Origin: Hofstenia miamia
Lineage: Eukaryota > Xenacoelomorpha > Acoela > Hofsteniidae
Length of the DNA: 43,667 bases
Direction of reading: 5' to 3'
Assembly: GCA_900660155.1 (NCBI GenBank)
Contig: CABFPE010000196.1
Span: 1,052,303-1,095,969, forward strand
The notes beneath the pieces are model-generated. The model was not told the DNA's origin, searched no databases, and saw nothing but the letters and a program-made list of their open reading frames with translations. The position numbers and the translations under genes were made by a program. Positions 1 through 11,966 of the stretch are shown in pieces. Each line of letters starts with the position of its first letter. Position 1 is the stretch's first letter.

Positions 1-691
1 ACCTATTTGAATATTTATTTGGAAGTATTCAATGTTGTCATACACATTCAATTCTCCACGACAGTTATGGTCGATTTTACAATGAACATAGATTGGGTAG
101 GGGTTATTGTTATGCTATTAAAAGTACTGGTAATTTCTTAAAGAAAAGCCCTTTGTTAGGACATCTGACAGGTTTTATGTTTTGTTTGAAAAATAAGGTG
201 TGAGACAAATTTTGACAGCATTTGAAAACCAAATATTTATAAAGTTGGTTATATGAAACAAATTTATATTTATGTTTTACGAAAAGCAGAAGAAATAACA
301 AAAAAGTTAGATTTTAGACTAGGATTAGGAACACATTCCTAATCTCTCCTTTTAATCCAAATTTATAAATTCATTAAAAATCTAAAAGGTGGCATCACAA
401 TAAATTTCTTACTACATTTATAATTTCAGTTACTAAAAAGTGATCACTTTGAGAAAACTGCATATATAAAACCCTGCCTTTCTTTACTACTACTGTAAAA
501 AGAGCAAGAAATAATATTTATGTTTTCTAAATATTGTACATATACAACTAGTGTTGATATGACTACACTAATTGTATCAAAAAAAGCTTACTCATGCAAA
601 AATATTTTAAAAATAATTATATAAAATTTCCTGTACTTGTGCATCTTCAAAATTTCAGAAAATATTTTAAACCTAGTCAACTGAAGGCACT
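1..691. other. AT-rich sequence, no gene seen
   Basis: No convincing reading frame, RNA gene or transposon end is visible. Short open stretches on either strand have low-complexity, AT-driven composition and no recognisable motif. The Penelope-like fragment begins right after it. Confidence 0.5.
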
Positions 692-2030
692 GTGAAAAAT
701 AATTATAATACCAAGATTGAAGTGAGAAAATTTAAAGAACTGTCGAACAATCAATTATCTGCATTTTTTAATCCAACATTAATTCTCAATATCTTTAATA
801 TAAAAGTCGAAGAATTTTTAACATCAATTGCTAATAAACATGAGAAAAAACTTAAAGACTTGAAAAAAATAGTATTGAAGAAAAATTTTGTGTAAAAGAT
901 ACTGCTTTTAATCTATCATCAAGAAAATTAACAGACTTAGAAATAGGAGTTCTTGCTCATGGAATGAAAATATTATGGCCCACAAAGCTAAATAAATTGA
1001 AAAGCAGCATTGATACTGAAGTATTTTTCAAACAACTAAACAACATCAATAAATTTACTGAAGAAGATAAATCAAAATGACAATTAGGAATTAGAACACT
1101 AGTTGTAACATTCTGCAAGAATAAATCCATTTACCTGATAAAGTTGTAAAATTAAAGAAACTAAATACAGATCAAACTATTTACATTTGCAAAGCAGATA
1201 AAGGAAGCGCCATTATAGTACAAGATCGTACAGACTACCTAAATGAAATGAACAAAATTTTGATAGATGAAACTAAGTTTAAAAAACAAGTTAAAGATCA
1301 AAAATATACAAAAAATTTCTTCATTCGAGAGGAAGAAAATTGCAATAACCAACTCTTACACTTGAAAAATGATGGTAGTATATGTGAGAGCATGCATAAA
1401 GATATGAAAAGCATTGGTTGCACACCTGCAAGAATGTATGGTATAGCCAAAATCCATAAAAATTTAGAAAAACCACCATATAGAACAATTGTTAACATAA
1501 TAAACAACCAACCATGTCATCTGCATAAGTTTTTAGATAAATTTTTGAAGCCTTTCCTGCCAACCTAGTATATAATAAAAAATACAACTGATTTTATAAA
1601 AGAATTTAATTCATCAAAGAAACTATTTAATAAAGACATTCATCTAGTAAGCTATAACGTCACCTCATTATTCATGAATATTCCATTTAACAAAACAATA
1701 GATCATATTATGAACATCATTCCAGAAGATCAAATAAATGTCAAATCATACAATAAAGAAGCTACTACAACTAGCCTTAAATCTATACATTTTTCATTTA
1801 ATGGAAATACATGTAAACAAGTAGATGGAATGCAAATGGTGTCACCACTTAGCACAACTTTAGCCAACTTTGCAATGGATCTAATTGAGAGCAAATTTGA
1901 AAATTTTAAAGAATCTAATCCTCTAATATACTGTAGATATGTTGATTACATCTTTGCAGGATTTTGCTCAAAAGAAGCATCTATAAATTTCCTGAAATAT
2001 TTGAATGAGTGTATGACTGAAATTTAATTC
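692..2030 (+). pseudogene. Penelope-like element reverse transcriptase fragment, inactive
   Basis: Pieces in several frames line up in the order expected for a Penelope-like element (PLE) reverse transcriptase. An N-terminal part at about 920-990 reads LTDLEIGVLAHGM. A block at about 1190-1250 reads ADKGSAIIVQDRTDYLNEM. Then come YGIAKIHK at about 1438, SYNVTSLFMNIPF at about 1650-1690, MVSPLSTTLANFAMDL at about 1835-1880, and CRYVDYIFAGF at about 1930-1965. In known PLEs the third block carries a catalytic Asp (YDVTSLF), which is Asn here. The YVDD-type box reads VDY. Both metal-binding positions are therefore lost, and there are several stops and frameshifts (for example a TGA at 1078). No GIY-YIG endonuclease and no flanking terminal repeats were found, so the copy is truncated. 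The family call is from motif recognition; a PLE is much likelier than another RT class because of the KIHK and VTSLF boxes. Confidence 0.8.
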
Positions 2031-4335
2031 ACCATTGAACATTAAAAGGACAATATGCTAAATATGGCACATAAATAGACATTTTAAGGCATTCTACAAA
2101 ATTACATTCTGTAGTTGATGGATAGACTTTACTATTTGCTTAAAATTTTTCACAATATATAGAATAAACATCAATAAACACATTAAATACTCTAACAAAA
2201 GAACTTATAAATGAAAGATATGCATGAATGTAATGACAAACTATGCAGAAAAACATTTTAATATTAATGAAAATCAATAAACGTGAAAATACTTTAACAC
2301 AAAAGTTTATAAGTGAAATTTAAGTACAAGCACAAGTTCCATGACACAAACAAATACACACTCTCTGTAGGACTCGGAATTGCACATTGCTGCAATCCCT
2401 AGTAAATACATTTGGAAAATCAATTAATTTTCGCACAAACCAACTACTTTCTTAACAGTACTTTGAAATTTTTTACACAAGATATAATGTCAGTATGCAT
2501 TATTCAATAAGGTTGTTATCACATATGAATTTGCTTGCAAGCAAAAATCATTCAATTATATTTTGATTGACCCCTCCAATATTAAAAAAATAGAAGGTTC
2601 AAAAGCATCTTTATTTTAATGAAGTTTCTTACAATTTCAAAAGTAAAGCACTCAGGAAAAATTTTCTTTATTATAAACAACTTCTGCTAATGTTATTACT
2701 AAGTAGTTCAATAAATTGAAACAAAATTACACAATCAAAAACAAGCCAAAACTTATGAGGGATTCCAAAAATTTTTATAGAATTTTCTCTCAAATTAAGC
2801 AAAATATTCCTTATTTTTCAAATAAAACAAGAAATATTTTTTTAATATAGTGTCAAAGTGACTGCAGGCCAGCAAACTGCCGGCCCGCCAGTAGTCGGTT
2901 TTATCTCTGGTATACAGTAGGCTGAATGTGATTTACGAAATTCAAATTTGTATAAAAATATAGTTATTTTAGGATTTATATTAAATTATTTATAAAGCAA
3001 CTTTTCTATTTTTTTACTAAAGGAAGTAAGGTAATTGATAATTGTTTCAAGTGTTCAAAATATATTCAAAATGGTAACAATTTTTTACATTTTTAAAAAT
3101 TTTTAGAAATTCTAGGAAATGTGAAAACAATGTCACCAATTTTATTCAGTTATGTTAGTGACCAACACTTACTCCCTCATTCTAGTTTAGATGGTGAATT
3201 CAATGGCGCAAATGAATTTTTTAGATGTGAAACTACTGTACTTAAATTCAAATTAGAATGCAACATAGATTTGGATTTAGATTTTATTTCGTTTATTTGC
3301 AATTTGATTGATATGAAATTAATATTAAGTTTTCAAAATTTGATTTAAACCTAAATTCAAATTTTTGCAAAAATTGGCTGTTTTTAAGTTTCATAAAGAT
3401 TTGCAAATAGAAGAATCATTCACAGCCTTATATGTTAAAATGATGATTTGCAAGTGCTAGCATCTTTGTTTATAAAAGTATTTTGATAGTTCTATGTGTC
3501 ACATTGTTAATCATGGAAAATGTTAGAACCATGTCTTTATAATGCGAGGTGAAGCATTTGAATATCATTGAAGACCAGTGTGATGTGTTGTTCATGTCAA
3601 TGTCTATGTAAGTATACTCTTAGCAAAACCATGCAAGCAACGTTCTAAATTCTAAAAAATGTGTCATTTAGATTACTGGGTCATGTATTTTGGAACCTTA
3701 CCAGGTTGCCAGGTCAAATCCCTTCTGGGTGGCATGGTCACCAAGTCGCAATTTGTGACTCTGTTGCAACTCTGATACCAGTTACTATTAGAAGAGATGG
3801 CAAGGAGTTAGTTTCAAAGACATAAACGTTTTTGCATATGCATACAAATTGTACAAGAATTCACGGCAACTTACAGATCACATCAAAATAAATCTGTGGA
3901 ATGTCATTGGCAAGCTCTCAATAATAGAACACAGTCATTATTAAAATGTGCAAAGCTTGCTCATTATTATTGCACAAGAGCAATGTGATATTGTGTCATA
4001 CATCAATGATATGTGCTTATCTTTGTCTTTACTAGAGCTAGCACTCTACATGATTGTTATAGAAAAAATTCAATTAATCCAAACGTTAACTGGTGTTTTC
4101 TCAGTATATATTTTTTTCTAACTCAATTATTGTCAAAATAGATTTGTTCACTTCAAATTTAAAAATTCAATGCAATGCATTCAGCATGCGATGATAAAAT
4201 TTACCTGCAAAGAACACACTTTAACCTTGTCTTTAAGCTAATCATTTCACTCACATAATATTTCTGTATTATCTTTTGTCGTGAAAAAATTTCAATTTTG
4301 ATTTATGTTAAATTTTCCGTTTGTAAATGATTTAC
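2031..4335. other. Non-coding stretch before the LTR element
   Basis: AT-rich sequence without a supported gene. It holds an imperfect duplication of about 46 bases (2171-2216 and 2274-2318) that may belong to the decayed tail of the PLE. A less AT-rich patch lies near 2865-2900 and another near 3690-3800; neither codes for anything recognisable. The LTR element was inserted at its right end. Confidence 0.5.
2171..2318 (+). repeat. Imperfect direct repeat, period about 103 bases
   Basis: Two related blocks (2171-2216 and 2274-2318) both start with tcaataaac and both continue through a similar run ending in ataaatgaaa / ataagtgaaa. They differ at several positions, so the duplication is old. 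It lies just after the recognisable Penelope-like coding sequence and may be part of that element's tail. Confidence 0.45.
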
Positions 4336-5865
4336 TGTGATGAAAATGGAATTTTAAAAATTTCATAACTTCAAAACTGTTTGGAAAATATTTAATTTTT
4401 GATTCTCAAATTTCTTTTGATAAAAATTTATAATTCTAATTCTTGAAAAATTGGAGCCATTAATGGAAGGTTCCCTACTTGAATTTCTGTTTGCTGCAAC
4501 TTGAAAAGAAAATGTTTTGTTTACAAGTGCAATTTTCACATTAGAGAAACAATCAATGGCTTCTTAAGTTTTCATCAAGCAAGTTTCAAAGAAAAGAGCG
4601 GTATAGCTAGCATCCACTTAAGGAAATAGGGAAATTAAATGGGGTGTCATTACTGTTTTCTGCCTACTGAAATGTTATCTATTTTTGGCATAAAATCAAT
4701 AAAGATTTTGGGTACCCAATCACTTGCATGATGTCCTCAGATAGTGTATAAAAGACCCAGAGAAATTTAAAAGACACAGAGAGAATTCGTAGCAAGATCT
4801 GGCAATCAAGCACTCCATGTTGTTTGTTTCGATCTTGTTTTTCTTCTATAAAGACAAAATTACTGTAGTTGGTTACGTTAAGTTAGAGTTGGATTGATCC
4901 CAGGTAAAACATTTTAAAATTTGAATTAGTTGGAAAAATTTAAGAACTTCCATTTGTCCTCAAATCTCTTGATTTATTCTAATTATTTTTGTTAATTGTT
5001 TATTGGTATTTATATAAACATATTCTTAGTGTTAAATAAAACATTTGAGAAGGTTTTATTGTTGATTGTAATTAATTTTCTCTGAAAATCTCTTAAATTT
5101 TCATTTGCAATGCATAACTTCAGGGAAAAAGTTATTCAGAAATTGTTAACAAGTAGTATTTGCCATTGCAAGAATAAACATATCATTGTGGAAAGCAAGG
5201 AAAAATTGTTCCATAAATCTCTCTCAAGTAGCAGTTTTTTAATACAGATAAGCATTCCTAAGGAAAAAGTGCATTATAAAAATCTCCTTGAAAATTCACA
5301 TACCTATAATTTTCCATTTTAGGAGTCTAAAATGTAGTAAGTGTAAATAAAGACACGCCTATATATTTACTCAGTTCAATACAAACTTTGAAGTCTCCTC
5401 GAAAACATGGGAATTTTGAACATCTATTTTTGCAATAAATTCCTCTTTACAGGAAACAAAACTTTATAACAACTGTCAACTTTAATTTAGTTAATCTAAA
5501 GGTAAACTCGCTAAAATGTTGACACTTGGTTATAGAGGAAAATTCCTAAACAATTAAAAGAACAACCCCGAAGTATTAAGGCATTGTCCTCATAACAAGT
5601 GCTGTTGTCAGAAACCTTGAAAACTTAGTTTATATGTAAGTTCATAAGACATTTGACATGCTCTAAGTTTTAAAAGCTTATCAGTTACTTACTATAATTC
5701 TCTAGTACATACAAAATATGGGGAAGTTGGAAATATTTAGTATAGAAATTTTTCATATTTTGGAAGTAGGTGACCAGGCTTGTTGTTAGGTCATAGGGGA
5801 AAAATATCAATAGATTAATAGTATAGTGTTGATACTCTCATGAATAACTGTTTAATTTTAAATCA
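4336..5865 (+). repeat. 5' LTR
   Basis: The first 580 bases or so match 15907 onward very well (by eye about nine positions in ten, not counted). From about 4930 to 5780 the match is weak, and it returns at 5785-5865 (shared block around ataggggaaaaatatcaata and the final AATCA). The LTR starts with TG and, with this border, ends with CA, as usual. Because the two LTRs differ clearly, the insertion is not recent, or the copies have undergone rearrangement or conversion. Confidence 0.7.
4747..4754 (+). promoter_or_regulatory. TATA box of the 5' LTR
   Basis: TATAAAAG within gtgtataaaagacccag, conserved in the 3' LTR at 16317-16324 as tttataaaagacccag. Its place inside the LTR fits a core promoter for the element's transcript. 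A start site about 25-30 bases downstream is inferred. Confidence 0.55.
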
Positions 5866-6300
5866 TTTTTTTAGTAGATGGCTAAAATTGTGAGTCCCAT
5901 CTAGTTTGGAGAATCTAGCAAGCCAGACATAGTGGGTGAAATTGGATCTCATTTAGGGTACTAAAATTTTCAGTGGGAGAAGTTGATTATTACAATGCAG
6001 TAAATTTTTGAGTTGTAAATTGGATCATAAAAATCTGATTTCACAACATTTGGTGTTTTGGAAATAACAAGAAAATTAAGTATTATTTTACTTGTTAAAC
6101 AAATTAGTTCTCACAAAAAATTAAAAATAAGGAAACTCTTTGGAGTTTTAGAGGGATAGTTTAAGAATTTAAATGAGACAAAAATTGAAATTAGGAAGAC
6201 CTGTAAATTGTTCAACTGTTATAGTAAATAGTTAAAATTCATAGTTAATTGAAGGTAATAATTTAAACACTTATCTGTTTAGGTTTTCAGTTCAGGAATC
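5866..6300 (+). other. Untranslated leader between 5' LTR and gag
   Basis: A 435-base stretch with many stops in all frames, where the primer-binding site and packaging signal would be expected. I looked for a TGG-starting 12-18 base match to a common tRNA 3' end just after the LTR and found none I trust. The site may have decayed or the LTR border may be slightly off. Confidence 0.45.
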
Positions 6301-7084
6301 ATGGTACAGAAACTGTTGATGCCACCAGAGAAATTCTATTTTACAGAGACAGAGAGTTTCTCCAACTGGCTACAAACATTTACCATGTTATGCTAATTAA
6401 ATGGCTGGGATGATAGCAAAGTAAAGGCGAGATACCTTGCAGTGAGTTTAAAGGGTCATGCAAAAAGCATCTATACAGCATTGCCTTTGGAGGTGCGACA
6501 AGTTAAAGACAACAATGATTACAATAACTTGTTTGAAATATTATACAAGAAGTTTATATCAAACTCACAAGTGACAAGTAAAATGATACTTAGGGCCAGG
6601 AAGCAGTTAGATAAAGAAAGTCTTCTGGAATTCTCCAAAGAAATATTTAGATTATTGGTTAAAGCTTATCCCAATAGAGATCATTAATGCGACTTTGGGG
6701 AAAAGCTCTTTCATTGAAGGTATAAATGATAGCAAAATAAGATTCCAGGTGTGAACAGCAAATCCAAAAGATCTGGAAGAAACACTTTTGATTGCCATAT
6801 GTGCTGAAAGTGCTATAACCATCAAAAGAATACTTGAATAAATTAACAAAAGTTCATCATATTGTGCAACCAAATGAAATGAAACCATGGGAGAAATTAG
6901 AATTACAACTTAAAGCTCTAGCAGACAAAATTGACAAACTAGTTGAAAAGAAAATGCTGGTATCCAATAACAAATCAAATCAGTATGACTGGTCAAATAT
7001 TGTGTGTTTCAGATGTGGCGAAAAAGGCCATTTGTCAATAAGTTGTCCAAAGACAGTCAATAGAAATAATGCAGATTTAAACTA
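6301..7084 (+). pseudogene. gag (capsid and nucleocapsid), broken
   Basis: Gag forms the particle shell and binds the element's RNA. The frame from ATG 6301 has the usual gypsy-type capsid pattern: an N-terminal WLQTF motif, then NGW, then a SLKGHAKSIYTALP block at about 6446-6487. An in-frame TAA (6394-6396) interrupts it, another stop follows at 6685-6687, and the frame shifts before 6834. The nucleocapsid part (6834-7084) has a charged helical stretch and then a CCHC zinc knuckle, CFRCGEKGHLSISC at 7005-7046, with the standard C-x2-C-x4-H-x4-C spacing. Only one knuckle is present. The total of about 260 codons is short for a gag, so part of the capsid may be deleted. The protease starts about 80 bases downstream. 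Confidence 0.8.
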
Positions 7085-7099
7085 AGCAGGGCCAGGCCA

Positions 7100-7821
7100 A
7101 ATGATGGTGGCCTGGCCAGAAAAACCCAAATTTACTTACACAACTTTGATAAAACTGTTAATTCATTGGTATATATTAGATTGCATGCACAAGGTTGTGA
7201 AACTAAAATTTTGATCAATAGTGGCAGTCCAATTTCATTAGCAAATGAAAACTTTATTAATAAATTGGGGAACAAAATCAATTTAGATAGTTCCACTAAA
7301 ATTTATGCCACAAATGGTGAACCAATGCAAATAAAAGGAACAGCAAACATCAAAATTACATTATGTACTGAAAAGATTACAGCAAACATATTTGTTATTA
7401 GCAAATTGTTAGAAACAGTCATTCTAGGCTGTGATGTGCTAAAATCATGTCAGGGGCAATTGATTTTGCAACAAATCAGGTTTATTTTAAGAATGAAAGT
7501 AACAGTTATGAATTTGAAAGAAACATGACAGAGGAAATTGAAATTATTAACCCTCCTCCCTATCAAAATAAACTTAAGGATTTTGTAAATTTTTCAATTT
7601 ATTTAGATAAACCAGAGGCTCCTACATCCAGCAGAAAGTTTCAGGAAGCTCAACAATCAGAGAGAATGGCTGAAATTCTTAAACAAATTGGATTTGATGG
7701 TGTAGAAATCTTGGAAACAGAAAAACAGACCTTCCAGGAACAAGTCAAAAAATTTGAAGACGTATTTGTGTTGAGAGCTGGGAAGCTGCAATATGCTGCC
7801 ATTGGAATTAAAAACAATTGA
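7100..7821 (+). pseudogene. Retropepsin-type protease and pre-RT linker, active-site Asp lost
   Basis: The reading frame ending at 7528 contains the landmarks of a retroviral-type aspartic protease, which cuts the Gag-Pol polyprotein. The active-site triad region reads KILINSGSPISL at about 7206-7241, the flap region lies near 7320-7350, and the conserved VILGCDVL lies at about 7420-7443. The triad is normally DSG or DTG; here it is NSG, so the catalytic Asp is missing. A second, overlapping frame (7447-7821) takes over before the first ends. It carries the linker toward reverse transcriptase, with FQEQVKKFEDVF near 7730-7770, as found before RT in gypsy elements. The overlap suggests a frameshift near 7450-7530 in this copy. 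Confidence 0.75.
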
Positions 7822-7839
7822 TGACAAGGCAGTAAATAT

Positions 7840-8618
7840 TTGACTGTGTCAGGTTCCATTGGCATTTCAGGAGGAACTCAAGGAGTAAATTAATTCATTA
7901 TTGAAATTAGGGGTAATTAGAAAATCATTTTCTGCATGGAATAGTCCTATTGTTTTAGTTCAAAAACATAATGGTAAATTAAGGCTATGTATTGATTATA
8001 GGAGCACAGTCAACAAGAAGTTGGAAAATGTGATAACATACCCATTACCTAACATTGAAAATATCTTAGATTCAATACAGAGGTCCAGGTTTTTCATTAC
8101 CCTAGATTCAGAAGCAGTTATCATCAAATAAAAATTGAAGAATGTGACATTCCAAAGACAGCTTTCTCTGTCCCTTTCAGTCATTTTGAGTTCTTGAGAA
8201 TACCTTTTGGGTTAGAGAATGCCCCAAGTGGGTTCCAAAGACTAATGAATTGTATTTTAGATGAGCTACTTTATAACACTTGTTTGGTATATCTAGATAA
8301 CATTTTAGTGATTGGGAAAACTTTGCAAAGGTGGCAACTGCACTCAGGAAGGTTGGATTGAAACTGTGTACAAAGAAGTTCGTCTTCTTCCATAATGAAA
8401 TCAAGTTCTTGGGCCACAAGATTTCTAAAAAAGGATTGGAATGTGACAAGGAGAAAATTGAAGTGGTAAAGCATCTCAAACCACCATCCAATTTGACACA
8501 GCTACACAGTTTCTTAGGTCTCACTGGAAATATAGAAGATCCACTTGTGGAATGGGTATGCAAATATAGCTCCTTACCACTAACCAAGCTGTTAAGGAAA
8601 AATGTTCCATATCAATGA
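7840..8618 (+). pseudogene. Reverse transcriptase domain, broken
   Basis: Copies RNA into DNA. RT blocks are readable in order: GVIRKSFSAWNSPIVLVQK at about 7910-7966, LRLCIDYR at 7981-8002, YPLPNIENIL at 8040-8070, RFFITLDS (the strand with the first catalytic Asp) at 8089-8110, PFGLENAPSGFQRLMN at 8205-8250, YLDNILV at 8289-8310, and FLGHKISKKGL at 8408-8440. The invariant YxDD box is YLDN, so one metal-binding Asp is lost. The frame shifts at about 8108-8115, directly after LDS, and again near 8320-8340. It ends at a TGA (8616-8618) placed where gypsy elements normally have Trp. Length and block order match Ty3/gypsy RT. Confidence 0.85.
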
Positions 8619-9022
8619 GAAAAAGACCAGCACCAATACTGGATTACCCAAACCTTGCAAAGAAATTCATATTGTCAACAGATGCCAGTGGGAGTGCTCT
8701 GGGTGCAATCTTAGCACAACAAGACAAAACTGGTGAAACAGTGGTTGCATATGCTAGTCATGCACTACAGGGTTCTGAACTAAATTATTCCACTACAAAG
8801 AAGGAACTATTAGCAGTGGTTTGGGCAATTCAAAAATTCAAACATTACTTGTATGTTAGGAAGTTTACAGTAATTACAGATCATGCTAGTCTAAAATGGT
8901 TAAGAAATTTTCATGAAGTAAGTGGCCAGCTATACTAATGGATTGCATTCCTGGCAGAATTTGTTTTCATCATAGTACATAAACCTGGAGCTAAACATCA
9001 AAATGCTGATGCATTAAGCAGA
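8619..9022 (+). pseudogene. RNase H domain, one internal stop
   Basis: RNase H removes the RNA strand during reverse transcription. Visible blocks are FILSTDASGSALGAILAQ at about 8667-8720 (first catalytic Asp in TDAS), YSTTKKELLAVVWAIQKFKHYL at about 8788-8850 (catalytic Glu in KKEL), and TVITDHASLKWL at about 8868-8904 (third acid in TDHASL). The frame then meets a TAA at 8936-8938 and goes on in the same frame with VHKPGAKHQNADALSRL at about 8975-9028, the usual end of gypsy RNase H. The RT-RNase H connection is shortened: the stretch expected between 8616 and 8630 is mostly absent, which suggests a small deletion. Confidence 0.85.
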
Positions 9023-10625
9023 TTGGATCTGGTATTTCTGAGAGAGCAAGATGAGGGAATTGACGATCCAAGAGATCTACTGACATTCTCAATACAATTG
9101 GGTTGTGAGGAGAAAGAAAAATTTGTACAAGCTCAAAAACAAGATGCAATAATTGGGCCAGTGTATGAAAAGTTAATTTTAGAAAAGATTTTAAAACAAC
9201 CAGATAGACAATCTTTGTTGGGGTCTCTGAGGGAAACATTTTACTATTGGGCAAAATGGAACAATTTAAATGAGGAAAGTAAAATATTATACATTAGGGA
9301 ACCAAAACAACCTTTAAGATTAATCATACTTAGAGTATTTATATCAAAAATTTTAGAGGTGGTGCACCAAAATCCATCAGCAGAACATTTGGGGCAGGCA
9401 AAAACAATGGCAAAAATTAAGGAGTTGTATTTTTGGACAGGGATGTTGAATGATGTTTTATCATACATAAATGCTTACAAGCAATGCAATAAAAGAAAAT
9501 TTCCTGTACCAGCAGTAAGGGCTCCAATGAAATCAATTAAGGTAGGCTATCCTTTCCAAATAATATCCGCTGATTTCATGGGACCTCTGCCAAAAAGTGA
9601 CAATGGAAAGAAATGGATATTGACAGATGTAGAGTTACTCTCAAAATTCTCATTTGCTTTTCCTTTACCAGATGCCACAGCAGTTGATGGCTAAAGTATT
9701 AGTTAACAGAATATTTACCCAGTTCAGTCTTCCAGATCCTATTTTAACAGATCACAGAAGAAATTTTGATAGTAATTTAATATATCAACTGTGTTTCCTT
9801 TTAGATATAAAGAAACTTCAGACAACTGCCTTCCACCCACAAGGAAATGGACAAACAGAATGGTGGAATAAAACATTGATTGATATAATTTCAAAATATA
9901 TCCAAGAAGATCAAAATGATTGGGATCAGTTTATAGAACAGGCTTGCTTTGCATACAACATGAATAGACATCAGACAACCAGAGTCTCTCCATTTCAAGT
10001 TATGTTTGGTAGGAAAGCTCAGGTTCCAGTGCAACTACTTTTACCAGAGGCTGAGGAACAAAAACAGCATTATGATAACATCCATCAATATATTTTAGAT
10101 CTTCAGATGAATATGAGTTGCCTGTAGCAAGCTGTAATCAAAATGATGGGACAAGCACAGGAGATGATGAGTGATTATTATAACAGAAAGGTGCAGTTCC
10201 AAAAATTTGCAGTGGGCAATAAAGTCTTACTATATCACCCAGTGATTAAGAAAGGGATGGTGAAGAAACTACATAGCCATTACTCAGAGCCATATGAAGT
10301 GGGTAAAGTGATAAATGATGTAAACATTCAGATTAAGCATCTCAAATATCCCAGGAAGAAATGGCAAATCATTCATATAAACAGGTTGAAACCATATAAA
10401 GAAATTTGTCCAGGAGAAGGTAAGATGGAAGAATTGGAAACAGAAAATTTAAGGGAAGAAGAAGATGAAGATGAATTGGCATTATGTCAGCAAGTTGAAA
10501 TTCCCAACATGGAACCAATTAATTCAACACTAAATGGGATGCCATTTCCTAGCCTGGAACCAGAACCAATTTGGATTCAAAGAGAGGAACAGGAAAGTAT
10601 GCCAGACAGCCAATTTCAAAGGTAA
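9023..10625 (+). pseudogene. Integrase with GPY/F-like C-terminal module, broken
   Basis: Integrase inserts the DNA copy into the genome. The zinc-binding HHCC module at about 9360-9490 has H-x6-H (HQNPSAEHLG), but the first Cys is Tyr (NAYKQC). The core has the first catalytic Asp in SADFMGPLP (about 9570-9590). The second is in LTDHRRNF (about 9745-9770), where the usual Gly after Asp-x is Arg. Glu is in GNGQTEWW (about 9845-9870). The frame changes near 9660-9690, and a TAG lies at 10125-10127. The C-terminal part ends with HSHYSEPYEVGKV and IIHINRLKPY (about 10275-10400), matching the GPY/F module found in one branch of Ty3/gypsy integrases, with the Gly replaced by Glu. An acidic tail (EEEDEDE) follows before the stop at 10623. 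Confidence 0.85.
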
Positions 10626-11966
10626 ACTTATCCTAACCACAAAGGAAGGCAACCAAACCATTTTGGATTGGTGTTAGCAATTACTAAAAGGGCAGTATAA
10701 AAAGCATGAACATTTAGAAAAGTTTATAGTGCATGAAAAAAGTAAAGTGTGTGAAGTTTTATAAATATGTTTAAAAAATAGAAACAAATTGCAAGGTGGT
10801 AGAAGAAAAGAAATCCATCCAGATGTTGGCCACACAGTTCAAAATGAACAATTTTGGACTCTGTCACATTTGTAGTTTATAAAAATTGAAATTTATTCTA
10901 ATCACTTAGGTGTTGTGATTTAGTTAAAATGCATGATGAGTAGAAAGTAGTAATTGTTTTTAGGAAATGAAAACCATGATGTTTCCAGAGTATTATTATA
11001 CCTGAATCTCTAGCTACTTAGGGAAAGAGATTTGGGTAGTGACTGGGTATATAACTCCCTGGGAGTGATTCAGGGTGGTGAGCATCCATGTGGAGCATAG
11101 AGGTCATCAGAAAAAACACATGCTCCACCAAAAGAAGATAATTGCCACTTTAGTACACAAGCCCTGATATATATATAGAATTAACAGAATAAAATAAAAG
11201 TTTTAGTGTAAAATTAATAGATACATGATTAATTAGATGATCTATTACAGATTACACATATTGAATTGCTAATAACTGAAAATGTATATTACATGCATAA
11301 ATTACTATAATATACCTGAAGATTTATATGTGGGTTGGTATTAAGACAAATGTTGCTTGGATAAAAATAGAAATTGATGACAGTACTATACCTTGACCAA
11401 AAATGTGACCTTGTACATATCAATTAGTAAATGTAGGTTAGGAAGCTGCTATTTAAAAATTTTAATTAAACAAAGCCAAAATATTTCAGTAATGGCTAAT
11501 TACATGTATTCAAGCAGCTAGAAACAATTGAGGCTCTAGACAGACACAGCATTGCTCTGAAATTGTGGAACTATCCTCTTAAGATTTTTAAAAGGTTTAA
11601 AATCACTTAACACATTCCTCTGTAAGACCCTATTATTACACAAGCAATGTGTGAAATTACTATATAGGTAAATACCTAGATCAAAATTAGAGTTCTCATG
11701 ATAGGGAATCCATAGAAAGTGTAGGTGATGTCAACAAACAATTATAAAGGAATTTTTGACCCAGATGCATGAAAAATAGTAAACTAATAATGTATTCTTA
11801 AACATTTGAAACTGTACTCATTACAGTAGTTTGTAAAAAGGCATGATAAAACAAGGCTAAATTTTTTAAATTAGGAATTTCTGATTGCATAATAAATATT
11901 TAACCATGAATATTTTTAGCTAGAATTTCCAAGAGGAAATATAAAGGTAAATGGAGGCGATCAAGA
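10626..11966 (+). other. Gap between pol and the exonuclease-like gene, no gene seen
   Basis: 1.3 kb inside the LTR element without a recognisable coding frame. It may hold splice signals for the downstream genes or a decayed gene. One visible structure is a 9-bp inverted repeat, GTGGAGCAT (11090-11098) with ATGCTCCAC (11120-11128), able to form a hairpin with a 21-base loop. Confidence 0.45.

Noticed and set aside
3770..3780. Minus-strand TGGTATCAGAG, like the primer-binding site of Copia-type elements
   Set aside because: No Copia-type gag-pol or LTR pair is visible on either side. An 11-base match is not enough.
5866..5920. Primer-binding site for the LTR element
   Set aside because: Nothing just after the LTR starts with TGG and matches a tRNA end I know. 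tggctaaaattg is too far and too weak.
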